Assembly: GCA_025093555.1 (NCBI GenBank)
Contig: JAIWNF010000043.1
Span: forward strand, 310,001-374,000
Direction of reading: 5' to 3'
Length of the DNA: 64,000 bases
Source: Circinella umbellata
Taxonomy: Eukaryota > Mucoromycota > Mucoromycetes > Mucorales > Lichtheimiaceae
Positions 24,264-37,201 of this stretch are shown piece by piece; the first letter of the stretch is position 1, and every line of letters starts with the position of its first letter. The notes beneath the pieces were generated by a model. That model was not told the DNA's origin, made no database searches, and was given only the letters and a program-made list of their open reading frames with translations. Position numbers and translations under genes: made by a program.

Positions 24264-25706
24264 ATGTCTTTTGTGTCAATAAGTGACCCAGATGAAGACC
24301 CACATTCCTTTGATAGCTGTCCACTTCGAACATCAGCTTCTTTATTTATTGTTAAACAACAAGATCAAACCATCGTAACAGCTACAGATGAAATATTTAA
24401 TATACTAGGATATAACCCATCCGACGTGATCGGCAAGACAATTGATCAACTTTTAAAACCAGTAGCATCACCCGATAATACATTTCCACTTCGATGTATA
24501 GCACGCGATAAACGTGGTACGCGTATCAAATTTCAAGCATGTATTCATTGTAATCCATTACATCATCATACTACTTCTTTAACACAACACCAAGATGAAA
24601 AAACAAACACGACTTCTTTACTTGATTATTGGCTTGTACGACCTCTTTTAAAACGAAAGAAGAAAAGAAATAATAATAAACCATCTACTAAGACGAATCG
24701 ATTTAGTTTTCCCATGAACTCAACAACTGTATTGTTATTAAGTCCTTATGGTATTGTCGATCGCGTTTATCATGTGATGAATGAAGAACTTCAACCTGCA
24801 TCTGCATCAACCCGTCAATTCATTGGAATGCCAATTATGGCATTTATTCACTCCGAAGATTTACAAATTTTATGTGGACAACTTAATTTAACGTATCAAC
24901 GCATTCAACCTACATTCGATATTCGATGGCTTACCCATGGTTATACATCAAAAAGTCAAAATCATTCATCAGAAGAAGAAGAAGAAGAAGAAGAGGAAGA
25001 ATATCAATGGATTACCGTTACAGGTATGCCCATCAGTTTTAGTTCACAATCCAATCATACATTGAAACAAAATGCACAGATCACCTGTGTGATTGAACCC
25101 ATTGCTGTATCACAACAAGAAGAACGCCACCTATATCGAAATCATGATGCATATCCATCTTATCCACGGATAATAGAAACAATTAAAAAAATGCTCATGT
25201 CATTTTATAATGATCTTTATGAAAAAGCCATTGCTGGCAAAGCTTATGTTTTTGAATTCTTGGGACACGTTTTAATGAATATTATACCCTTAGCAGCTTT
25301 ATTGTTAACAACAACAACAACAACGGAGAGTCACCCTAACAACGAGAACGGTAACAATGGCAATGATTACAGTAACATAATAAAGAATGATAAAAAATGG
25401 AAACATCAACAAACACAGCAATCATTGAATCACAATAATAGACAACAACAGCCGAGGTTTATAGCAGTTCAAAAAATGGACCGGATTGAAATTGTTCCAT
25501 TAGTATACAAGGTTCAAAGTAGCTGTAAAGCAGTCTTAGATATTTATTATTATCCTATTGTCAAGGATTGTTTATCTGTTTTCAAATCAATCAGTAATAT
25601 CAGTCAAATGCTCCCATCAGCAGAAATTTCATTTTCTAGTTTAGAAAGTTATATTGAATGGGTGACTACAGCTATACAACCTACAACCTCTAAACAATAT
25701 TATTAA
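24264..25706 (+). CDS. PAS-domain protein
   Basis: Intronless, 480 residues, starting MSFVSISDPDEDP; the frame is open 23 codons further upstream but without an ATG. The first PAS domain (about residues 20-110) shows SASLFIVKQQDQTIVTATDE and ILGYNPSDVIGKTIDQLL. A second PAS-like region (about 150-290) shows TTVLLLSPYGIVDRVYHVMNE and GMPIMAFIHSEDLQILCGQL, and is interrupted by a poly-Glu run (24972-25002). There is no GATA zinc finger, kinase or LOV flavin-cysteine motif, so a direct white-collar photoreceptor role is unlikely. A Thr run and an Asn/Gln-rich segment precede the C-terminus. It may be a sensor or adaptor that binds another PAS protein; function unassigned. Confidence 0.7.
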   Translation: MSFVSISDPDEDPHSFDSCPLRTSASLFIVKQQDQTIVTATDEIFNILGYNPSDVIGKTIDQLLKPVASPDNTFPLRCIARDKRGTRIKFQACIHCNPLHHHTTSLTQHQDEKTNTTSLLDYWLVRPLLKRKKKRNNNKPSTKTNRFSFPMNSTTVLLLSPYGIVDRVYHVMNEELQPASASTRQFIGMPIMAFIHSEDLQILCGQLNLTYQRIQPTFDIRWLTHGYTSKSQNHSSEEEEEEEEEEYQWITVTGMPISFSSQSNHTLKQNAQITCVIEPIAVSQQEERHLYRNHDAYPSYPRIIETIKKMLMSFYNDLYEKAIAGKAYVFEFLGHVLMNIIPLAALLLTTTTTTESHPNNENGNNGNDYSNIIKNDKKWKHQQTQQSLNHNNRQQQPRFIAVQKMDRIEIVPLVYKVQSSCKAVLDIYYYPIVKDCLSVFKSISNISQMLPSAEISFSSLESYIEWVTTAIQPTTSKQYY

Positions 25707-26112
25707 TCCACCCCCCCCCCTTTTTTTTTCTCTTTAATATATAACTATATACACACGCCCTACCCTTATATCCTAAAACATTATTCCTGTATTTTTCTTT
25801 CCTATCGATCCGATTCTTTCCTCTATTTTCATTCTTGTCTTCCTCCCGAATTTCATTCTTTCCTTTATATATATATATATATATGTATTTTATATGCCAT
25901 TTAATCCCTTTCTAATTTCAATCTTTTCATATACTGTATCACATCCCATTTCTGTTTTTTTCTTTTTTCTTTTTCTTTTAACCATATATAAATATGCAAG
26001 TGCATTTTGATTTGATTTCATGTTTCTCTTTCTAAATATATATAAAAACATTTTTGGTTTTACACAAGCTAATATATTATAAAAAAAAAGAGAAAATGGG
26101 GGAATTCATTCA
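25707..26112. other. Intergenic region between convergent genes
   Basis: Pyrimidine-rich 3' flank of the PAS gene with a (TA)n tract near 25867-25885; nothing else seen. Confidence 0.6.
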
Positions 26113-27620
26113 TTAGGTTTTATCAATTTTATAATTTTTTTTAAACAAATTCATAATTTTGATAATAAAATGTAAAGAAATGGAAGAACGTAAACGTGAT
26201 TGTTTTGATTGTTGTTGTTGTTTAGGAAATACTTTTACTTGTGGTTCTGAAACTGAACGACCTGAAGAAGATGGAGCTGTAGTAGGCATGTCATCTTGAG
26301 AAGAAGGTGTGGAAGAACAGGGATGTTTTGTAAAAATATCACCTGTAGATGCTCTACGTATATAAGATTGTGTTGGTACAAATATAATCGGTGTCACACA
26401 CCGTTTGAGTCCACTCTTAAATATTCCAGTTCCTGAAAATTCATGAGAATGTTTTGTTGGTCGTTTATGGGATGCAATGATCACCATGGAGGGTTCATAA
26501 ATATCTATCTAATACAGTATATATATATATATCTTTTTAATTATATATATATATATATATATGATCTAAATTGTAATAGTTATAGTTACCATTTCATCTA
26601 ATACATCTCTTGCAGATTTCCCACTATATACCTCTACTGTCATACTAATCTTTAAGAAAAAGTAAAAAGGTTTGGTTACGCAGTGTTCTCTCTTTAGAAT
26701 TTGTACATGTCGTTAAAATATACCTTATCACCTTGATGATATTCCATGATTTTTTTCATTAATTCATCTGCTTTTGTTTGAGCAGATATATCTGGATCTA
26801 TATACATAGTATTGAAGTTGTACAAGATATTTTTTTTTTACATATGACATATGTACCTTTAATAAATGTGAGAAAATAGAATGATATGAGATTAAACATA
26901 TACCTTGTGTATATATTCCTACAGCAATGATTTCATCATTTTCATCCACGAGATCCTATAAACCAAAAAAAAAAATACGTAAAGAAAAAAGAAGTTCTCT
27001 CCCCCCCCCCCAATCTTTTGTTTAATTCACAATAATAATATAAATATACATTTTTTTTTGTGTGAGGGTTACCATATAAAGTGAATAAACTTTACCAAAA
27101 GAGTAAATTTGACTCCATCAAATATTTCAATATCCATATTCACTGGTATTAAAAAAATACGTGAACGTCGTGTTCGTTCGAATCCATCACTGGCTTGACG
27201 TAACACAACATGTTGTTGATCTGATGTATTTAATGGTGTTGTACTATCAAATGAAACGCGTCGATGATAGGTACGACTTTCAGTTTGAAAAGAAAGTCGT
27301 GTTTCTCGACTATTTTTAAATGTATTTCGATTATAAGATGATTCATTCTTTTCTATGATGGGATGAGATTGTTGTAGTAATGAAGTAGAAGGTCGTGCTG
27401 ATATAGAATCTGTTGGATGACATGATAATGGATTTGGTTCTGGAGATAACAGTGAATTATCATTCATTAAATTCTTATCAGAAAATGATATATTAATATC
27501 CTCATCCTTTGTTTCTTTTGAATTAGGTTCTTGTATGATGATTTGTTGTGGTTTTCGAGAAGTTGGATTTCTTTTTGTATTCGAAGGAGAAGAACGACAA
27601 GAAGAAGATAATTGATTCAT
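26113..27620 (-). CDS. Universal stress protein (UspA-like) with long disordered flanks
   Basis: Exons 27096-27620, 26904-26955, 26724-26797, 26590-26649 and 26113-26508 give 368 residues. The USP fold is spread over the exons: RIFLIPVNMDIEIFDGVKFT, then LVDENDEIIAVGIYTQ, ADELMKKIMEYHQGDK, ISMTVEVYSGKSARDVLDEM, and IDIYEPSMVIIASHKRP ending VTPIIFVP. USP proteins bind ATP or act as stress-linked adaptors. The G-2x-G-9x-G(S/T) ATP-binding loop is not clearly conserved (ASHKRPTKHSHEFSGTG instead). The ~150-residue N-terminus (Ser/Thr/Pro-rich) and ~75-residue C-tail are predicted disordered. The donor after exon 1 could alternatively lie further on, but only 27095 keeps the frame. Confidence 0.75.
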
Positions 27621-28199
27621 TTTTTTTTAAAAGAAAAGATACGTAAGAAAAAAAAACCGAAAGGAAAAACAAAAAATCAAGGAGATTTTTTTTTTTTTGG
27701 TTTTCTAAATAATTATTTCAAAATAATCCCATTATTACCATCAAATCATGCAATGAAACCCTCACTTGAGAGATTAATAAATCTTTTGGAATTCCAGAAT
27801 ATTATTAAAATTAAAAAAAAAAAGATACTTTTTTTTCCTTTTTGTATGTTTCTTTTTTTTTTCTATATATTGTTGTTGTACAAATGCAAGAGAGAGAGAG
27901 AGAGAGGGTAAGAAAAAAAAAAGGAAATGATAGGAGGAGAAGAAGTTAAATGGAGGGGGGGTTGATTGAAAAGAGATATGTTGTAATTTACAAATGATAA
28001 ATATTTATATATGAAAGAGAAGCTGGTGTTTTTTTGTTATAAAAGAAAATATGTGTAATAATAATTAAGAGAAATGAATGAATGAATGAAATGAATGTAA
28101 AGAAATTCTCTTTTTCTTTCTTTCATTCTTTTTTTTTTTTTGAATGTATGAAAATTTATCTATTACTATTACTATTATTATTATTAATAAAATATCTTT
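27621..28199. other. Intergenic region
   Basis: Upstream of the USP gene and downstream of the SFP1-like gene. Purine-rich tracts, GA repeats at 27891-27907; no gene seen. Confidence 0.6.
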
Positions 28200-28704
28200 T
28201 TATGAGAAAGGATCCGGTTGATGAAGATGATGATGTGGATGATGTTGTTGTTGCTGTTGTTGTTGTTGTAATGAAGCGAAATGTGCAGCAAATGCAGGTT
28301 GTGGTGCCATATGTGAATGTGTAATATGATATTTCAAACCACTCAGTTGTTTGTAACGTTTGTGACATGTACCAATAGTACATCGAAACGGTCGATCTTC
28401 ATCATTTTCTTCATTTATGTGACCATGTTCTCGATGATATTTTAATCCATTTGCATTTTTATATGATTTTAAACATCCTGGTACTGAACATTTATAAGGT
28501 TTATCAGGTGCTGCATAATCTGTTGGAAATAATGGAATATCTCCCCCAGCATTACGAAACAATAATAATTCATCAGACGCATCTTCTGCACCAGGTATGA
28601 TAGGTGCAAGTGAGCAATCCGCAGTCGTTAATATATCTTGTGGCTGTTGTTGATGATGAGGGTGAGATGATGTTGGAGATTCCATATCCATAGGTTCATC
28701 TTCC

Positions 28705-28735
<31 letters not shown>

Positions 28736-29300
28736 GCTGTTGATCCGCAGCTGTACTTATAGAATTTGCATTTGTTGTACCCGTATTTGTAATAGAATTT
28801 GTATCTTCCTCCATTGGTTGTTGCGATTGTGGATGGTGATGCTTTTCATAATGAAGTAATAAATGATGTAAATTATGAATACGTTTATTACAACAAAAAA
28901 GATCGCGATAAAACGCACTTTCTAATTCTTGTCGACGTCCAAAACTATCTCGATGTTGTGTTGCATTAAAGGCAACCGGTGGTGATAATGACCACGCTAA
29001 TGCCGCTAAAGGTGACGATGATAATGGTGCATGAGCAGCACGTGGTATTGGACTATATTTTATATAATAAACAACGAGAAAAAAAAAGATTATTAAAAGA
29101 CAAAAAATAAAAAACATGATTAGCTTTTTTTTTCAATGTTTTTTTTTTTTTTTTTTGTTTTGTTTTTTCCTTCCACTTGATTCTATTAGTTTCATTTTAA
29201 TCATCACTTATGATTAAAAAAAAATTGTAAAAAATATTTACACTGCAAAGTTTGCTCGTGGTGTTTCTTCGTCATTAGGATGCCGATCACTACTTGACAT
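28200..29300 (-). CDS. SFP1: SFP1-like C2H2 zinc-finger transcription factor
   Basis: Exons 29242-29300 and 28200-29052 give 303 residues. Two adjacent C2H2 fingers are seen near the C-terminus: KPYKCSVPGCLKSYKNANGL followed by KYHREHGH, and RPFRCTIGTCHKRYKQLSGL followed by KYHITHSH. The (K/R)(P)Y(K/R)C...YKNxNGLKYHxxHGH pattern is that of Sfp1, the TOR- and PKA-controlled activator of ribosome biogenesis genes. An upstream region LESAFYRDLFCCNKRIHNLH with LHYEKHHH resembles the degenerate first finger of the family. Poly-Gln tracts encoded by CTG/TTG repeats (28705-28742 and 28244-28270) flank the fingers. The start MSSSDRHPNDEETPRANF is on a 59-nt first exon; the intron-derived hydrophobic start at 29117 was rejected. 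Confidence 0.8.
28705..28742. repeat. (TTG)n/(CAA)n repeat encoding poly-Gln
   Basis: Tandem TTG on the plus strand encodes about 13 Gln in the SFP1-like protein. Confidence 0.9.
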
Positions 29301-32300
29301 TATTATTATGATTTCTTCTTTGTTGTCTTTTTTTTTTTTGTTTTTTTTTTTGTTGTTGTATTTATTTGCTTAAGTTAAAGAGAGATAATATAATCAACTC
29401 AAAGTTGTGATTAAATAAGGAATTCTACAGAAAAAGTAAGCGAATGAGAATTAGTGCGTGGGTTATTAGCCAATGAATTCGTAGATCAATTTGCAGGTGC
29501 GGTTGGTGAATCTTAAACACCGACAAAAAATGGGTTCCATTAACAGCAAGAAAATAACTTTAAATATTGTAATAATCCAAACAAAACGAAATAGACTTAT
29601 TAAAATGAATGTTATTTTTTTGTTTGTTTGTTTATTTATTGATAATAATAGCAATATATAAGAAAAAGAGAGCGAGAAAATTAATTTATAATCTATTGTC
29701 TCACGGTTTATATTATCAAAAAAAAAAAAAAAGCATGTAAAGAATAGAAATCTAACTTTGTTTGGGATATTCAATTTATTTTATTATTGTAAGTTACCAT
29801 TTAACTATACTATCCAGTTTTATTCTGGTTTTTTTTTTACTAATAGTAATGACGTACGTATTATATTATATGTTGTCATAGTAATAAAAGACAGGATCCG
29901 CTTTTTTTTGGTATTACATTGTCATGGCAATAATTCATCACGGGGGCAAACTAAAAAAGAAATGACAGTTATACTTTTTTTTTTATGTCTGCATGGATAG
30001 TAATATATTTATGAAGAAAAAAAAAACTCACAGCAATTTAATTCGCTTAGTATTTTTCACAAGTTATATTTTAGAATTATTAGAAAGAATAACCTTCTAT
30101 TAAGTCTTCCATTTATATTAGCAATAATTCCAAGTACCGAATGAATGGATCAGACCGAGGAAATTGATTTTTTTTTTTAAAAAAAACAGAACTCAAACTA
30201 TATAATTTGAACTTTTCTTCTTACTTCCTATCTTTTAATTTCCAAACAAGAACAAAGAACAACAAAACTAGAGAATGAGAAGGAGAATATTACTTGTCTT
30301 GTGAAATACTAACGATATACCAAATAAGCTTCAAAGAGAATCGAAATAATGGTACTAATAACACCACATAATATAAGAATTCAAAGTAATTTATAGTACA
30401 ATAATTACTACTACAACTCTTTGGTTCTTTTTACAATCATTCAGTAAATGTATTATTCTCATTATTATATACTTTCCAATCAATAACCAAAAAATTATAA
30501 CATCTATAAATCAATTTTTAACATGTCGGCATAATTTGATTCAAATTCAATCTTGATATAGTATTATATAAATAGTGTTGCTTTCCACTGCCTATACTAT
30601 AAGCTTATCGTAAAGAAACTGGAATTACGTACAGATCAAAAAGTTAATATTACAACCCCCCACCACCAGCTGTCAAACTACGTATGTAACCTGTATGATC
30701 CACAGGTTTGATTCCATTCAACATAGTTTCACAATAATGACTATTTCAAAACTATGACTATGTGAGTCCAAATTTTCACAATCTTATGATGAAGAATGAC
30801 TATTTGGTAATCAGTCATACAAAAATAATAATAATTATAATCGCTGTATCATCTCATGATTGAAGCAAAGTTTTTATGCCACCAATGTCAAAAAGGTTAA
30901 TAAACTTTAGTGACATCCTATTTTCACCACATAAAAAAAAAGAACAAAATAGAAGATGAGGGAATTGAATAGAATTCCCCACCCACCCTTCTCTCTTTCC
31001 TAAGAAAGATAATTGTACCATTTCTTTGGGGGGTTTTTTTGTGTGTGATAAGCTTTCTTATTTTTTATACATCAAGCTCTTTCTTTCTTTTTTTTTTTTT
31101 TTGGAAGAAATAAAACTGGTTGTCTCAATATCAAAGTACAGTAAAACTACAATCAAGAGTTATATAGGATGAACTTAACTTAGTCAAGGAATAGCTGCTA
31201 AAAAAATACGCACTGTATAAAGAACAGCAACGACGAGGCTAATGTCAATGTAAGCTCAACAGTGGATTAATCTTATTAATAGCCACAAAAAAAAAAAAAG
31301 AGTGAAAAAGAATTTGAACAAAAAGGAGAAAGTTGGAAATGGCCAAGCAAAGAATGAAAACGTTGTTAATATATATGTTGAAGAAAAACTCGATTACGTA
31401 GCAGAATTTGAGTTGTACAAGATTCTCAATAGTATAAAGTACAAGCCCACTTTGATACAATTCACTTTAACTGTGTATTAAATACTGAAATAAAGGGAAA
31501 TCCTATTGTAGACTTGGCGTCATATATTTTTTTGTTTTGTATAGATTATTATTGGCCACACAACGAGAAATACAGAGACGGATGAAATGCTGGTAAATGA
31601 GATACATCGAGATTTAGAGTGAGACAGCCAACGCTCAGATGAAAAATAATATACATTCAAATCGGGATCTATTCCTCTTAATACAAAGAAAATAGAAATG
31701 AAGTATATCAAAGAGGTTTATGATCAAATGTGAGTTTTGTATTATTACAATGAGGTGTAGTATGATACTGAAATCATTTTATTCAACAACAAAAATAAAA
31801 ATAAACAATGACTTTTTTTAAAAAAAATATGAATTTATGATTCAATCATGAAGAAGTTTAGGTATTTTCATATGCAATCCAAATAAAAGTTTCTTCCAAG
31901 TTATTGTCGTTATTTGACGCCAAGAAGCCAAAAAAAAAAAAAAAAAAAAGGTAGAAATACCTATTAATACACAGTTTGAAATAACTCGAGAAACAAAAAA
32001 AAGAAACATATCTTTGTTATGTTTAATTATCAAATTATTTTGATCCTTTATTCTTTTTTATCCCATTAAATTAACCCGACTTTATTGTCTATACTTGAGA
32101 GTTAATCTGATCCATATGAAAAAATGTGTCTGGGTAGGGTAGTTTTTATGCGAATTTTTTTTAAATTGCTGAGCTAAAAATATACAGTTAGTCCGTGAGA
32201 ATGATGAAGATCATAAAACCCTTTTTTGAGTTCTAAAAAAAAAATGTAGAAAAATAAAAATTAACATTAACATTTCCCATGGATTTGGATAAATCGATCA

Positions 32301-33033
32301 AAGTTTCGCCGAGAAACTTTTTTTATTTGTTGTTATTATATGTATTTTTGTTTAAGAGAGAAAAAAGAAGAAGAGGTTTTACCCCCGCTTACCAACCAGT
32401 AACGTCAGGTAACACAAAAATCAACCATTCGTTCATGCTGGTAAACATGTAATACACCCCATTTTTTTTTTTTACAAATTAAAATTAGAAGTATTGATGA
32501 CTAAAAAGCTTTTATATCTCTGCTTCCAAATTGCATCAACCAATCGTTTATAATAGTTATCATCCAGTGCATAAATATAAGAACTGCTTTAGTATTATAT
32601 ATAATACAATGAGGAGGGGGGGGGGAGGTTACTATCCTCTTTATTCGATTATAAAAAAAAGGAATAAATTATATATGGTCCTTTGCTCCGCAGTTTTGTT
32701 TTTTATATAATTGAGAGATTGCGTATGCGAATGATTTGATGGGTTATCCCGATCACATGCTTATTAAAAAGAGTAGATAACCAAAAGCGAAACCAAAAAC
32801 CAATCATTATAATTACTCTTTTTCTTTTCTTTTCTTCTTTCTCTCTCTCTCTTTTTTTTTTTTTGTTTTGGTAATTTCATTTCCTCTTTTTTTTTATTAC
32901 CATTTTGACTACTACTGCTATTACTACTACTACTACAACAATAGAATATATTCTCACTTACTCGTTTATTTTTCTCTCTCCTTTTCTTTTTTTTTTGTTT
33001 TCCTTTCTCAAGAAATAACCATACGAACATATA
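29301..33033. other. Gene-free region, 3.7 kb
   Basis: Long divergent intergenic region between SFP1 (-) and LON2 (+). AT-rich; no exon chain with family similarity could be built on either strand. A degenerate RFX-like dyad ATTGTCATGGCAAT lies at 29918-29931. A G-run occurs at 32612-32627, and (CTA)n near 32911-32937 precedes LON2. Confidence 0.5.
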
Positions 33034-36000
33034 ATGTCACAATTGCCAGAAACTCTTATAGTAGTACCACTCGAAAATAAAGTGTTATTACCTTCCGTTG
33101 TGTTGAAAATCACAATGCGTGGTAGGGAAGCATCCGCACTAACTCGTCGCCATTTCAGAACTTCAGATCAACGTAAAAGTGCTCATCTTGTCTGTGTTCC
33201 GTTAAAGCCTTTACCTGTTTCTGAAGAAAACGCCAAGGATAACAATACAAATAATGCCACTTTGACCGAAGAAAAAGCTGTTGTTGTACATAGTAACGAT
33301 AGACGAAAAAACAATAACAAAAACAACACCAATAATAGTAATAACAACGAGAGTCATGAAGAATTAGAATCTGGTTTGGTGAAAAAAGAAGAAAAAGAAC
33401 GTCTTCATGAATATGGTTGCGCAGCTCGTATTTTACGTGTTCAACGTTCTGGTTTAGGTGTTGTATCTGTATTTATTGAAGGTGTAGCAAGAATTCAAGT
33501 AGATCGTATTGTTCAAGAAGGATCCAGTGTTCTTGCTAAAGTGAAATATATTGAACGACCTACTAAAGAAATCAAGGTGGATCATCTCAAGGATGAAACA
33601 ATTGCTTTTAAAGCCTTGTGTCGTGAATTTTTATCTAAAATGAAAGAACTTCAAATGCCAGATTCATTGATTGAACAACTTGGAAAGTTGATTGATAGTG
33701 TATCCCCTGTTGTACTTGCGGATATGTTAGTCTCAGTCATTGAAACATCATTTGATGAGAAACTTTGGATGTTATCCAATACCGATGTAAAGGAACGATT
33801 GACTAAAATGTCAGAATGGATGACTCGTCAATTACATGTAAGTTCTTTTATTATTATTATTATTATTATTATTAGTTTTAAGGGACTTTTGAGTTAGGAA
33901 TAATAGTTATAACGAAATAAAAAAAAAGGGAAATAATCCAGATGTTTGGATGTATAAAATGTACATGTTATAATAACCAGGTCTTTTTTTTTTCTTTCTT
34001 TCTAATGTTATCATAGGTTTTAAAGATTTCTGAACAGATCCATTCAAGTATTGAAGGAAAGCTTAACAAACGACAACGAGAGTTTTACCTCCGCCAACAG
34101 GTGAGTTTTTTTCTTTAAATGGAAATCAGATTACGGAATGCTTAACTCGTGTGAATCCGCCCCTCTCTCCCCTCTAACTTTTTGTTTTTACCCCACATTA
34201 ACTATCCTCCCCGCCAAAAAAAAAACACTATTTTTTTTTTCTGTATCATGAAATATTATTAGTTGGAAGCTATTAAACGAGAACTTGGAGAAATTGAGGG
34301 TGGATCTATGAATGGAAAAGAAGAAGATGATATGGGTCAATTAACACGAAGATTAACAGAAGCCAATTTACCTTCTGAAGCTGCCAAAGTAGCTGAACGT
34401 GAATTAAAACGTATTAAAAAACTTCAACCTTCTTCAAGTGAATGGTCTGTCATTCGTAATTATCTTGAATTAATGGCTGAACTTCCTTGGTCTAAAAAGA
34501 CGGATGAATCCATTGATATTCAACGTGCAAAACAACAACTTGAAAATGATCATTTTGGGTAAATATTTTTCGTGTGTAGTGTGTGTATATATCAAAAATT
34601 ATATATATTATAAAAAAGTGGAAATTGACACTAATTACAATTTGATATGGATAATGGAATAGTTTGGATCATGTCAAAAAGAGAATTATTGAATATTTAT
34701 CTGTTGTAAAGATTAAAGGTGATCTTAAGGCACCTATTATCTGTCTTGTGGGTCCGGTAAGGCAAAAAAAAAAAAAAGCGGGAATCTCATTCCGAAAATA
34801 CTGAAAATTTGACCGATTTCAAAGGAAAAAAAAAATGTATATATAACCATCCTTATTCTTATTTTTATTTAGCCTGGTGTAGGTAAAACTTCACTGGGTC
34901 GTTCCGTAGCCACTGCATTATCACGAGAATTTCACAGAATTTCATTAGGTGGTGTACGTGATGAAGCAGATATGCGGTAAGTTTTTTGCCCATGTATAGC
35001 AAGAACATATGAATTTTTTTTTACTTATCTATTGTTATCATTATTATTATATTTAGTGGTCATCGTCGTACCTATGTCGGTGCTATGCCTGGTCTCGTTA
35101 TTCAAGGTTTAAGAAAGGTTGGCGTCAATAATCCATTGTTTTTATTAGGTAACTAAATTATTTCCTTTTATAACTTTTTACTGTCAATTATCAAGTAATA
35201 TATATATACCAGTTTCAAGGAGGTAGGGAAACGAATATAATTTATATCTAATTTTCTCTTACTATTGCATAATTTCTTTAGATGAAGTAGATAAACTTGT
35301 TCACTCTACATATTATGGTGATCCAGGTAATTAATGAAACCAAAACAGAAAAAAGGGATACTATATAACTAAACTTTCTATTTTTTTTTTAATTAATATT
35401 TATCTAGCTGCTGCACTTCTTGAAGTATTGGATCCCGAACAAAACAACTCCTTTTCTGATCATTATCTTAATCTTCCATTTGATTTATCCAATGTCTTAT
35501 TTATTGCCACTGCCAACTCTCTTGAAACCATCCCAGAACCCTTACTGGATCGTATGGAAATTATTCAATTAAATGGTTATACCTTTGAAGAAAAACTTCA
35601 TATTTCTCGCTCCCATTTACTTCCCAAACAAATCAAAGCCCATGGTTTAGAACCAGATCAAGTGATTATTTCTGATCATGTTTTACTCAAGATTGCAGAA
35701 AATTATACCCGAGAAAGTGGTGTAAGAAGTCTTGAACGAACGATTGCAGCAGTTGTACGTTCTAAATGTGTAGAACTTGCTGATTTTCAAGAAAAGAATC
35801 AAATGCATCAATATGTTCCTGAAGTTAAATTAGCAGATCTTGAAGATATCTTGGGTGTAAGTATTTATATACTTTGGATGAAAAGAAATAAGAAGATACT
35901 GATGAAATGGATATCCCCATTTAAATAAATAGATTCCTACATTTGTAAAAGAAGTTGCTGAACGTGATCCATATCCTGGTGTTGTTACTGGTTTAGCATA

Positions 36001-36749
36001 CTCAGGTAGTGGTAATGGAGGTATTCTATTTGTTGAATCTACAAAGATGCCAGGAAAGGGTGAACTTCAATTGACAGGTAATAATTTTTTTTAAGGAATA
36101 TATAATTTATAATTAATATATTAACTAATTTATTGGGTGGCAATATGTAAATGTCATTAGGTTCACTAGGTGATGTTATCAAAGAATCTGCACAAATTGC
36201 TTTGACTTGGGTTAAAGCACATGCTTATGTACTTAAGATTGCTCCTACTATTGATACAAATGTTGTTGAAAAACAAGACGTGTAAGTGAAAATAAGGGGA
36301 GTATATAAATTTCCCAAACTATATATAAAATTAACCTCCACCCCCTTTTTTTATTATTGATTAGACATATTCATTTCCCTTCAGGAAGTATAAAAAAAGA
36401 TGGTCCATCGGCAGGTGTTACATTGGTGACTTCACTTGTTTCATTGTTTTCTGGTTATACTGTTAAACCTACTACAGCTATGACAGGTGAAATTTCACTT
36501 CGAGGAAGTGTCTTGCCTGTAGGTGGAATTAAAGAAAAAGTCATTTCTGCTCATCGTGCTGGTATCAACAAGATTATTTTACCTTATCGAAATCGAAAAG
36601 ATGTTGAAGCGGATGTTCCAGAAAGTGTCAAACAAGATATTCAATTTGTTTATGCAAAGACGATTTGGGATGTTTTAGAAGAAGCATTGGTTATCAACAA
36701 AGATACAAGTGAAAAATGGACCGGTCGTGCATTTGAAAGTCATTTATAA
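33034..36749 (+). CDS. LON2: Peroxisomal Lon protease homolog 2
   Basis: ATP-dependent serine protease/chaperone. Eleven exons: 33034-33837, 34017-34100, 34263-34558, 34663-34756, 34873-34976, 35057-35148, 35282-35326, 35408-35856, 35933-36077, 36161-36281, 36365-36749; 872 residues. The N-terminal LON substrate domain is interrupted by an Asn-rich insert (about residues 67-105). The AAA+ module has Walker A GPPGVGKTS and Walker B FLLDEVDKL. The protease domain has the catalytic Ser in KDGPSAG (Ser760) and the paired Lys in GGIKEK (Lys803). The C-terminus is SHL, a PTS1-type peroxisomal signal, and there is no mitochondrial presequence. This points to the peroxisomal rather than the mitochondrial (Pim1) form. 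Confidence 0.92.
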
Positions 36750-37201
36750 AAGAATAATATATATATAATGTATTTTTTTTTTTTTGCGAGGGGGAGGGAG
36801 CGGATGGAAGGGATACAATTCAATTTATAGTATCCATGTTAAAAATCCAAATAAATAATTTTTAATATAACATATTAGATAACATTTATTATATCTCTCA
36901 CATTATGAGAAAAGAAAACAGTTTTTTTTTATAATAATTGCCTAAGCAATCAATTGAATAATAAATGTATATAAACAATATTTTTTTTAGAAAAAAAAAC
37001 GTATAATAAATGAAAAAAAAAATTAAAATTGTGCTTTACATTAGAGAAAAAGAAATATGTGTAAGGGAGGAGGAAAAGAAGAGGAGAGGGAAGGATTAAA
37101 TGCTTATGTAAGATGAAAAAAATATGAAGAGAGAAAAGAGAAAGGGAAAAAAAAAGGGGGGGGGGATATAGGTAAAAAAAACCATTTATATGAATTATTA
37201 T
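36750..37201. other. Intergenic region between convergent genes
   Basis: 3' flanks of LON2 (+) and RAD51 (-); poly-A/T runs and GA-rich DNA; no gene seen. Confidence 0.6.

Noticed and set aside
29434..29516. Plus-strand codons ending NEFVDQFAGAVGES
   Set aside because: It looks protein-like but is only about 22 codons after an in-frame TGA, with no acceptor or upstream exon that keeps the frame.
29918..29931. ATTGTCATGGCAAT as an X-box
   Set aside because: Only one half-site fits and no gene start is close.
30705..30730. GGTTTGATTCC resembling a tRNA B box
   Set aside because: No A box at proper spacing and no cloverleaf could be folded.
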